From contig JAISES010000105.1 in the NCBI GenBank assembly GCA_031263965.1, positions 1-8,395 on the forward strand: DNA of 8,395 bases, read 5' to 3'. Position numbers and translations under genes: made by a program. The notes under the pieces are model-generated. The model was not told the DNA's origin and ran no database searches. It saw only the letters and a program-made list of their open reading frames with translations. Of the stretch, positions 1 through 5,386 are shown piece after piece. This DNA comes from Prevotella sp. (GTDB lineage: Bacteria; Bacteroidota; Bacteroidia; Bacteroidales; Dysgonomonadaceae). Numbering within the stretch: the first letter of the stretch is position 1; every line of letters starts with the position of its first letter.

Positions 1-2
1 AA

Positions 3-107
3 GCGATTCACCATTTTTTTGAAAATATAGAACAATATAAACCGGAGTTAGAGACCCTGCTTACTCTAAATTTTAGATTGATTAATTCGCAATCCGTTTC
101 TTTTTGA
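3..107 (+). CDS. C-terminal end of an unidentified protein (5' end outside window)
   Basis: An open frame enters from the left edge and runs 34 codons to a TGA at 105-107. The peptide is mixed charged and hydrophobic (begins AIHHFFENIEQYKPELETLL), with no membrane segment and no motif I can name. It converges on the glycosyltransferase gene that ends at 163, leaving 55 bases between the two stops, so it belongs to a different transcription unit. It could be a real gene end or a chance open frame; the amino-acid composition is protein-like, which favours a real end. The family cannot be assigned from this fragment. Confidence 0.4.
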   Translation, partial: AIHHFFENIEQYKPELETLLTLNFRLINSQSVSF

Positions 108-162
108 GTATAAAAAGAAAAGCCATAATTTTGTGAAACATATGGTGATTGCACTGTATCAG

Positions 163-1332
163 TTAATAATTATTTTCACCAAGTAATAGTTCATCCACAC
201 TATTCAGCCAACCTTGATAATCGAAACGGGCAATAGCTTTATCCAGATCCTTGCTGTATCTGACAGATAATGAGGGATTATCCAAAACGGCCTTCATGCC
301 CGCATACACTCCTTCCCCGCTATTTTCAACGAGCAGTCCGTACTTTCCGCCATCAACTATATCACGTGGGCCCCCGCAATCGGTGGTGATCACAGGTGTA
401 TTCAATGCCATTGACTCCAATAAAGTAAGGGAGAAGCTTTCACGCTCCGACACGCACAAAGACCACTTACATTGTAAAATATAAGGATAGGGATTATCCA
501 TACGTCCCATCAGAGTTATCTTGTCCAGCAAACCTAATTCCGATACATTTTTTATCATCGGTTTACTATCCATGCCCTCGCCGATGATATGAATGTGGAA
601 ATCATAACCGTCATCGTTCAACCGGAAAGCTGCATTCAATAATCTATCAATCCGTTTTTCGGGAGAAGTCCGGGTTATCAGTATAAAGGTGGTTTGTCCT
701 TGCGGCAAATCAGAGACCGGCTCTTTGGACTTCTGCCTCAATCCGGAAAAATCGATAGCGTTGTGGAGTACTCTAATATCCTGCTCCGGCATATGCCCGT
801 CATACAAAACATCCAGGCAGGCTTTTCTCGCTGCGCCGGAAACACAGACAACTGTATTAAAGCAACTGTATGACGTTTGCACCGCTCTTAGCTGCTTCTT
901 ATTCAGCCAAACCGACACACGCTCTCTAAAAGAAGCAACCTCATATTCCCGCCTATACAGGATATTGTGTATCCACAATATTTTAGGCTTTTTCATCTTA
1001 CTGAAAATGCGGGCGAAGAAAGTTTCCTTGAAGCAAACGACCAGATCATAATCCCCGGCTTTCACTCCTTTCCACCATGCAAAGATACGGGGAAAGAAAA
1101 CCATCATATTTTCCCCTGTTTTTCGTATCAAATGGGAAGGATTGTTTTTATACAGATAAATGACAGTAACTTTCTCCGATATTTCTTTCAGTAAAACATT
1201 TTTCTCCGAGGATTCCGGCAAAAGAAGCGTTATCCGGCATTCTTTTGCGACAAGATGATTGAGCAAGCCAACCAACAGTTTTTCAGTACCGCCCGTCTCC
1301 ATTCCATCGTTGAAAAATAATATGCGTTTCAT
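163..1332 (-). CDS. GT4-family glycosyltransferase (GT-B fold)
   Basis: This 389-residue protein is a probable retaining glycosyltransferase that moves a sugar from a nucleotide-sugar donor onto a cell-surface glycan or lipid acceptor at the cytoplasmic face of the membrane. The N-terminal half carries the GGTEKL loop (residues 14-19) typical of GT4 acceptor-side domains. The C-terminal donor domain shows TRTSPEKRIDRLL (basic pair K226/R227), an IIGEG strand end, and the EX7E motif with E298 and E306 inside ERESFSLTLLES, followed by PVITTDCGGPRDIV and the GLLV segment. Length is normal for GT4. No signal peptide or membrane span is seen. The ATG at 1332 lies 6 bases after the hemH stop, so it is translated from the manA-hemH message. 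Donor and acceptor cannot be read from sequence. The manA neighbour would fit a mannose-type donor, but that is inference only. Confidence 0.85.
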   Translation of the reverse strand: MKRILFFNDGMETGGTEKLLVGLLNHLVAKECRITLLLPESSEKNVLLKEISEKVTVIYLYKNNPSHLIRKTGENMMVFFPRIFAWWKGVKAGDYDLVVCFKETFFARIFSKMKKPKILWIHNILYRREYEVASFRERVSVWLNKKQLRAVQTSYSCFNTVVCVSGAARKACLDVLYDGHMPEQDIRVLHNAIDFSGLRQKSKEPVSDLPQGQTTFILITRTSPEKRIDRLLNAAFRLNDDGYDFHIHIIGEGMDSKPMIKNVSELGLLDKITLMGRMDNPYPYILQCKWSLCVSERESFSLTLLESMALNTPVITTDCGGPRDIVDGGKYGLLVENSGEGVYAGMKAVLDNPSLSVRYSKDLDKAIARFDYQGWLNSVDELLLGENNY

Positions 1333-1338
1333 CCGGAA

Positions 1339-2298
1339 TCAGGATATAATTTTCATTACTGCATCCGTCCAATAATCCTCACTATTCAGACACGGAATAT
1401 AAGAAAAATCTGTACCTCCATACTGTAAGAACGTTTCTTGTGTTTTTATCTTAATATCATAAAGCGTTTCCAGATTATCTGCGGCAAAACCCGGGGCTAC
1501 AACCAATATTTTTTTCAGTCCTTCTTCGGCCAACTCTTTTGCTGTCTCATCCAAACCGGGCTTGAGCCAGTCTTTTCCCATAGCCGAATGATAGGTCAAC
1601 CGTGTTTTCTTCGTATCTATTTCCAATTCGTTTATCACCAAACGAATAGTTTCTTTTGTCTGATAAACATAGTCAAACTCCTTGCCTTTTTTCCAGCCTT
1701 CTTCCACATGAATCAACGGTAAACTGTGGAAACTGAAAATAATCTTATCGAACGGCTGATCTGTATATGGCTTTATGCTTTGTGCCAATGCCCTGATATA
1801 AGCCGGATGCCTGAAGTAAGGTTCAATAAATTTCAGTCTGAAAGGATACGGACGTTTAAAAAATTGTCTTCCGACAAAATCAACAACGGTTTTATAAGAG
1901 GATTCCGCATACTGAGGGAATAAAGGCAACACAATCACCTCGTGCAGCCTGTTATTTTTTGCCATCAGGCTATCAAGACCTGCCGTAACGTCCGGCTGCC
2001 CATACCTCATTGCTACAGCTACCGGCATCCCTGCTGCCGCCTCCAGCTTTTCCGCAAGCTGCTTTGCCTGATATAATAATGGCGAATCCTTTATTTCTTT
2101 ATCCCATATCAATTCGTAATGCTTTGTAGAACCGAATTGTCTGAAAGGTACTATAAATCCGTTTACCAGAATAGGTCGGAACCAGTCGGGCACAGTCATA
2201 ACATAGGGATCGGAAAGCATGGCCCGGATAAAGGATTTTACATCTTTACGTTCACATGTCTCAGGGCTGCCTGTATTGACTAATAAAACCCCTTTCAT
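1339..2298 (-). CDS. hemH: Ferrochelatase
   Basis: This 319-residue protein is a ferrochelatase, which inserts ferrous iron into protoporphyrin IX, the last step of protoheme synthesis. Length is normal for bacterial HemH. Visible family signatures are the N-terminal LLVNTGSPE start, MRYGQP, LPLFPQYAESSYKTV, the catalytic-histidine stretch FSFHSLP (H191) and VVAPGFAADNLETLYDI, which holds the conserved acidic residue E277. The C-terminal YIPCLN is also typical. The segment that commonly reads (F/Y)QSR.G..WL.P is YHSAMGKDWLKPG here, so the usual Gln and Arg are replaced by His and Ala. No N-terminal membrane or signal segment is present, which fits a soluble or peripheral enzyme. The gene is the middle of a three-gene operon, 9 bases after manA and 6 bases before the glycosyltransferase. 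No other heme-pathway gene is nearby. Confidence 0.95.
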   Translation of the reverse strand: MKGVLLVNTGSPETCERKDVKSFIRAMLSDPYVMTVPDWFRPILVNGFIVPFRQFGSTKHYELIWDKEIKDSPLLYQAKQLAEKLEAAAGMPVAVAMRYGQPDVTAGLDSLMAKNNRLHEVIVLPLFPQYAESSYKTVVDFVGRQFFKRPYPFRLKFIEPYFRHPAYIRALAQSIKPYTDQPFDKIIFSFHSLPLIHVEEGWKKGKEFDYVYQTKETIRLVINELEIDTKKTRLTYHSAMGKDWLKPGLDETAKELAEEGLKKILVVAPGFAADNLETLYDIKIKTQETFLQYGGTDFSYIPCLNSEDYWTDAVMKIIS

Positions 2299-2307
2299 CG
2301 TTTCAGA

Positions 2308-3282
2308 CTAAACATAGGTTTCTAACAATAGTACATGCGCATCGGGTCTGATAATTACACTCTCCGTATCAGCCGGAATGAGAACGGTTTCTCCCTGCCT
2401 GATATGCAGATCATTTCCTTTATTATCCCTTATACTGCACGCCCCGCCCATACAAATATAAATAATGAACGAATCTATACTGGCATAATCACGGGTTATA
2501 TCTTTTGTCGCATCCAGCAGATTAGTTGTGAAGTATTTACAAGATTCCAGTTCTACCGGTTGATTTTCCTTCCTCACATAAGATGTACGGTAGTTATCGT
2601 ATACCTTATAATCGATCGCGTCTTTTGCTAATCCTGTATGCAATTCGCGCCCGTTTCCACCGGCATCTTTGCGGTTGTAGTCATAGATACGGTATGTTAT
2701 ATCCGATGTTTGTTGTATTTCTGCAATAAACGTACCTGCCCCAATAGCGTGCACACGTCCGGCAGGCAGGAAAAAGACATCGCCTTTGTTTACATCATGC
2801 TTGGCCAGATAGTCGGCAAAGGTATTGTCCTCAATACTTTTTACATATGATTCGGGAGTCATCTGTTTTTGAAATCCCGAGTACAGAAACGCACCTGGAG
2901 CGGCATTTATCACATACCACATTTCAGTTTTTCCGAAAGAGTCATGCCTTTTCTTTGCCAGCTTATCATCGGGATGCACCTGAATAGACAGGTTGTCTCG
3001 GGCATCGATGAATTTGATAAGCAACGGAAACTTTGTCCCAAATGATTCATAATTCTTTTTGCCGACTAATTGCTCTTTATATAAAGAGATGAGTTCATCG
3101 AGACTCTTGTTTTCCAGTTCGCCGTTAGCTACTACGGAAATATTGCCTTCAACGCCCGATACCTCCCAGCTTTCACCTACCCCATCTTCAGCAGGTGTTA
3201 TTTTCTTGAATTCACATATTTCATCTCCTCCCCATATTATGGATTTGAGGATGGGCTTAAATTTTAATGGATATAGTTTCAT
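2308..3282 (-). CDS. manA: Class I mannose-6-phosphate isomerase (cupin, zinc-dependent)
   Basis: This 324-residue protein interconverts mannose-6-phosphate and fructose-6-phosphate in the cytosol, linking mannose use and GDP-mannose supply to glycolysis. Zinc ligands of type I PMI are recognisable: Q101 and H103 in SIQVHPDD, E120 in FGKTEMWYV and H178 in LPAGRVHAIGAG. The downstream TYRIYDYNR carries the expected active-site arginine. The N-terminal LKFKPILKSIIWGG is the usual family start, which fixes the ATG at 3282. Length matches the short bacterial class rather than the longer E. coli or eukaryotic form. It is the first gene of the manA-hemH-glycosyltransferase operon and has a good Bacteroidetes promoter about 100 bases upstream. 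Loss of a zinc ligand or a frameshift is not seen. Confidence 0.95.
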   Translation of the reverse strand: MKLYPLKFKPILKSIIWGGDEICEFKKITPAEDGVGESWEVSGVEGNISVVANGELENKSLDELISLYKEQLVGKKNYESFGTKFPLLIKFIDARDNLSIQVHPDDKLAKKRHDSFGKTEMWYVINAAPGAFLYSGFQKQMTPESYVKSIEDNTFADYLAKHDVNKGDVFFLPAGRVHAIGAGTFIAEIQQTSDITYRIYDYNRKDAGGNGRELHTGLAKDAIDYKVYDNYRTSYVRKENQPVELESCKYFTTNLLDATKDITRDYASIDSFIIYICMGGACSIRDNKGNDLHIRQGETVLIPADTESVIIRPDAHVLLLETYV

Positions 3283-3384
3283 TTTTGATATTTATATTAT
3301 AGATAGAATGGATTATTATACGCCTTAAATTCAATGTACACTTTTCGCGCACTGCTACATAAAACTCTTCCGGTTTCTTTCCTA

Positions 3385-3416
3385 CAAATTTATTACTAAA
3401 TTCTTAAATTCACAAA
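3385..3416 (-). promoter_or_regulatory. Bacteroidetes-type promoter for the manA-hemH-glycosyltransferase operon
   Basis: Read on the minus strand, TTTG (3416-3413) is followed after exactly 20 bases by TAAATTTG (3392-3385). This matches the -33 TTTG / -7 TAnnTTTG consensus used by the primary sigma factor of Bacteroidetes, including spacing. Transcription would start near 3376-3381, giving a leader of roughly 95-100 bases before the manA ATG at 3282. The upstream transposase relic begins only about 45 bases behind the -33 box, so the promoter has survived intact beside inserted DNA. The call rests on sequence match only. Confidence 0.65.
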
Positions 3417-3472
3417 CCATCATGAGTTCCGGAAAATAATTATTGCCGTATCGGATTGTTCTCTTTCTCCCG

Positions 3473-3763
3473 TTATTGCGAGCCTGAAACGCAGCCTTTT
3501 AAGCGACGGACTATTTCATTTATACTTAATTGGGGCGGATAACTCAAATGCAAATGAATATGATCTTTACTGACAACTCCTTTAATTATTTGAATATCCA
3601 AAGAATTACATACCTGACGAAGTATTTCGCGACAGCGTAGTTGGATATCGCCTTGTAGTACATGATAGCGATATTTGGTTATCCAAACCAGTTTTATGAA
3701 GTACATTTCCCAAGGAAAACAGCTAAGCATTGATGTTACGCTTATTTTACCACGGCGGTACAC
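3473..3763 (-). pseudogene. tnpA: Truncated IS200/IS605-type TnpA (HUH, Y1 transposase)
   Basis: A 96-codon frame opening with GTG carries clear TnpA Y1 sequence: LVWITKYRYHVLQGDI, LRCREILRQVC, IIKGVVSKDHIHLHLSYPP with the HUH pair H68 and H70, then LSINEIVRRLKG. Intact family members are about 130-155 residues and carry the nucleophilic tyrosine in the C-terminal part. Here the protein stops just after RLKG, at the point where a repeat arm (3461-3482) begins, and the remaining part is not found in any frame downstream on the minus strand. The N-terminal YRRGKISVTSM is family-like, but about nine extra residues separate it from LVWITKYR. An ATG eight bases upstream of the GTG (3771) is out of frame, suggesting start-region decay. 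The product should be inactive. This is a single-strand transposase relic, not a live element. Confidence 0.8.
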
Positions 3764-3884
3764 GAAGGCATCACAGCGTTTTTTTTATTCTTGTCAAGCT
3801 TTAGCTGCGCCGTGTGCTTTACGTGCGGGGAACCCGTCAGGTGAAAAAGGCGTAAAATGGGATGCCTGTCTGAGCCTGAAAGGT

Positions 3885-3963
3885 GAAGCAATCCGGAAAT
3901 TGGCCGGTTAGCGGTAGGGGCAGTCCTTTGTGACTGCCCGAAAAAATACAACTGGATTGCTTC
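3885..3963. repeat. Nested inverted repeat (10-bp outer arms)
   Basis: GAAGCAATCC at 3885-3894 is the perfect reverse complement of GGATTGCTTC at 3954-3963. The arms enclose a second, independent hairpin at 3918-3939, so the segment could fold as a long branched stem in single-stranded DNA or RNA. Such nested palindromes are typical of REP/BIME-like or MITE-like sequences. Confidence 0.55.
3914..3939 (+). repeat. REP-like hairpin with GTAG head
   Basis: The tetranucleotide GTAG (3914-3917) sits directly before a perfect 8-bp stem: GGGCAGTC at 3918-3925 and GACTGCCC at 3932-3939, with a six-base loop CTTTGT. A GTAG or GGAG head beside a palindrome is the known layout of REP sequences handled by REP-associated tyrosine transposases, relatives of the IS200 TnpA whose relic lies about 150 bases away. 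No T-run follows the stem on either strand, so it is not an intrinsic terminator. Linking it to this tnpA is inference. Confidence 0.5.
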
Positions 3964-3984
3964 GGGTAAACCCTCGCAATGACG
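3954..3984. repeat. Small palindromic unit GGATTGCTTC ... CGCAATGACG
   Basis: This 31-base unit has ATTGC (3956-3960) pairing with GCAAT (3976-3980) and an inner GGGT/ACCC pair (3964-3967 with 3970-3973). Partial versions appear nearby: 3471-3489 in the opposite orientation (CGTTATTGCGAGCCTGAAA) and 3872-3894 (GAGCCTGAAAGG then GAAGCAATCC). From memory, units of the form CGTCATTGCGAG-centre-GAAGCAATCC are dispersed in many bacterial genomes. Three partial or full copies within about 500 bases suggest repeated insertion here. Confidence 0.5.
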
Positions 3985-4119
3985 GGAAAGAGAAAGTCGA
4001 AGTGGGCGCTCAAAGCATTTTTGGTTCCTTTTGTATTCTATGATACATGCCAGTATTTACAGTTAATAAACATTAATAAAAACAGACATATACAGATAAA
4101 CAAGTTAAAAAACAAGGCT

Positions 4120-4242
4120 CTATAACGAATAGAGTGGGTAATCGAAATTCAGTTTAGCAGTCAAGAAGTATATCATGTTGATGAAGTTTCTGATATTTCT
4201 ATAGCCTCTGGCTCTTCTTTTGGCCAGGGTACATCTCGTTTC
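4120..4242 (-). pseudogene. C-terminal remnant of a DDE transposase (ISL3-like)
   Basis: A 40-codon minus-strand frame ending at TAG (4120-4122) reads TLAKRRARGYRNIRNFINMI, then YFLTAKLNFDYPLYSL. The K-R-x-A-R-G-Y/F-R-N-x-x-N-F pattern followed by a hydrophobic MIYF stretch near the C terminus resembles transposases of the ISL3 group. A stop codon (TAA, 4243-4245) closes the frame upstream, and no matching coding sequence is visible in other frames before it, so only the tail survives. The family call comes from memory of the motif and could be wrong at family level. It is evidence that a second, unrelated insertion once occupied this spacer. Confidence 0.5.
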
Positions 4243-4245
4243 TTA

Positions 4246-4385
4246 CCCCCTATATCTATAAAAAAGATTTGCTATAAAATTTAAACAATTTTTAAATATT
4301 TTTTATATGTAATTTACTCACAATAAGCATTTTGAGTTCTTTTCTGTTTTTAATATACAAAAGAAACACTTATATTGTTGCTGTC
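4246..4385. other. AT-rich intergenic stretch without recognisable content
   Basis: This part of the spacer before miaA is very AT-rich, with runs such as AATTTTTAAATATTTTTTAT, and holds no convincing coding frame, RNA gene or strong hairpin. It probably contributes only upstream promoter DNA for miaA. Confidence 0.5.
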
Positions 4386-4386
4386 T

Positions 4387-4420
4387 TTTGATAAATAATA
4401 CGAATTTCAGCTTAATTTTG
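4387..4420 (+). promoter_or_regulatory. Candidate promoter for miaA, placing the transcript start at or near the ATG
   Basis: TTTG at 4387-4390 is followed after 22 bases by TAATTTTG (4413-4420), a full match to the Bacteroidetes -7 box TAnnTTTG with spacing slightly longer than usual. The miaA ATG begins only six bases after the box, so if this promoter is used the mRNA would be leaderless or nearly so. The miaA start is fixed by the P-loop close to the N terminus and cannot be moved far downstream. An unrecognised promoter further upstream is the alternative. Confidence 0.45.
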
Positions 4421-4425
4421 TAATT

Positions 4426-5340
4426 ATGGACAGATATGATCTGATAACGATAGTGGGGCCTACTGCTTCAGGAAAGACAGGGTTTGCCTGCCATCTTGCC
4501 TATGCCCTCAATGCAGAGGTTGTCAGCGGAGATTCGCGTCAGGTGTACCGGTCTATGGATATCGGTACAGGAAAAGATCTGGGAGACTATGCCGTTAACG
4601 GCAAAGCTATTCCTTATCATCTTATAGATATTCGTGAGGCCGGCGACAAATATAATATCTATGAATATCAGCACGATTTCCATAAGGCTTATACTGAAAT
4701 AAAAAGCAGGGGAGTACTTCCCGTTTTATGTGGAGGATCGGGCTTATATATCGAATCGGTGCTGAAAGGTTACTCTTTGGTAAATGTGCCCGAAAATAAA
4801 ATTCTACGAGCTCAATATGAATGTTATAGCCTGAATAAATTAACTAAAATACTTGCAGGTTATAAATCATTGCATAACACTACCGATGTAGATACCGCAC
4901 AGCGTGCGATCAGGGCTATCGAGATAGAAGAATATAAAAAGGAGCACCCTCTGGAGCAAAACGAATTCCCCCCTCTCAATAGTTTGGTCGTAGGCGTAAA
5001 TATAGACAGGGAATTGCGTCGCGAAAAGATTACAAAGAGACTAAAGGATCGTCTGGAAGAAGGCATGATAGAAGAGGTGCAGGATATTCTGGATAAAGGA
5101 GTGAAGCCGGAAGATCTGATATATTATGGTCTTGAATATAAATACGTCACCATGTATGTGCTGCAAGAGCTTACTTATAATGAAATGTTCTCCCTGCTGG
5201 AGATTGCCATACATCAGTTTGCCAAACGCCAGATGACATGGTTTAGAGGGATGGAAAGGCGAGGTATTTATATCCATTGGATCGATGCCCTGTTGCCTGT
5301 CGATGAAAAAATAGAAAGGGTTAAAAACCTGTTAATATGA
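4426..5340 (+). CDS. miaA: tRNA dimethylallyltransferase (tRNA A37 isopentenyltransferase)
   Basis: This 304-residue cytosolic enzyme transfers a dimethylallyl group from DMAPP to N6 of adenosine 37 in tRNAs that read UNN codons. Motifs in order are the P-loop GPTASGKT (11-18), SGDSRQVYR (34-42, with the DSxQVY substrate-binding signature), PYHLIDI (63-69), GGSGLYIESVLKGY (103-116) and, near the C terminus, QFAKRQMTWFR, the expected tRNA-contact segment. The P-loop starts at residue 11, which supports the ATG at 4426. The segment after the DSxQ motif reads MDIGTGKDLGDY rather than the commoner DIGTAKP form. Bacteroidetes often carry two MiaA paralogues and this resembles the GTGKD type, so a second miaA is likely elsewhere. 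nadE follows 46 bases downstream in the same direction. Confidence 0.93.
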   Translation: MDRYDLITIVGPTASGKTGFACHLAYALNAEVVSGDSRQVYRSMDIGTGKDLGDYAVNGKAIPYHLIDIREAGDKYNIYEYQHDFHKAYTEIKSRGVLPVLCGGSGLYIESVLKGYSLVNVPENKILRAQYECYSLNKLTKILAGYKSLHNTTDVDTAQRAIRAIEIEEYKKEHPLEQNEFPPLNSLVVGVNIDRELRREKITKRLKDRLEEGMIEEVQDILDKGVKPEDLIYYGLEYKYVTMYVLQELTYNEMFSLLEIAIHQFAKRQMTWFRGMERRGIYIHWIDALLPVDEKIERVKNLLI

Positions 5341-5357
5341 TAATAAAATAACTTTCG

Positions 5358-5365
5358 TAAGTTTG
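5358..5365 (+). promoter_or_regulatory. Candidate -7 box upstream of nadE
   Basis: TAAGTTTG at 5358-5365 fits TAnnTTTG perfectly and lies 21 bases before the nadE ATG, giving a plausible leader of about 12-16 bases. No TTTG is present at the expected -33 distance; that region is the end of miaA. nadE may therefore have its own weak promoter or be read through from miaA. Confidence 0.35.
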
Positions 5366-5386
5366 TATAAATAATATCGACCCATT

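Larger units (their letters stand above)
3461..3992. mobile_element. Degenerate mobile segment bounded by short inverted repeats
   Basis: The left end (3461-3482) and right end (3973-3992) are near-perfect inverted copies: the arms differ by one substitution and a two-base indel and share the core CTCGCAAT(G/A)ACGGG followed by AAAGAG. They enclose 532 bases holding the truncated tnpA, a REP-like hairpin and further palindromes. The CTCGCAATGACG core is also the outer part of the internal palindromic unit at 3954-3984, so the ends may be two independently inserted copies of one small repeat rather than true transposon termini. No obvious target duplication was seen. No functional transposase is encoded. 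Confidence 0.45.
3851..4033 (+). repeat. Modular repeat, copy A
   Basis: Two blocks recur in inverted orientation at the right edge of the window. Block 1 (3851-3885) matches the reverse complement of 8361-8395 at 33 of 35 positions. Block 2 (4004-4033) matches the reverse complement of 8282-8311 at all 30 positions. Block order is conserved, but the centre differs: about 118 bases here, including a GTAG-headed hairpin and an ATTGC/GCAAT palindromic unit, against about 49 unrelated bases in copy B. The second hairpin arm found beside block 2 in copy B is missing here. The near-identity of two non-coding blocks indicates a dispersed repeat family. Confidence 0.8.

Noticed and set aside
123..145. 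Possible terminator between the partial gene and the glycosyltransferase (CCATA/TATGG stem)
   Set aside because: The stem is only five AT-rich pairs with a 13-base loop; too weak to support.
3918..3939. Hairpin as an intrinsic terminator
   Set aside because: No T-run follows on either strand; an A-run follows on the plus strand, and the minus-strand exit is GC-mixed.
3675..3951. Small open frames on both strands (about 69-78 codons) over the repeat region
   Set aside because: They are composed of the repeat and palindrome sequence and the antisense of tnpA, with no family-like motif.
3461..3992. Intact insertion sequence
   Set aside because: The transposase lacks its C-terminal catalytic part, IS200/IS605 elements do not use terminal inverted repeats, and no target duplication was seen.
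3851..4033. CRISPR array
   Set aside because: The repeated blocks are not regularly spaced direct repeats, and no cas genes are present.
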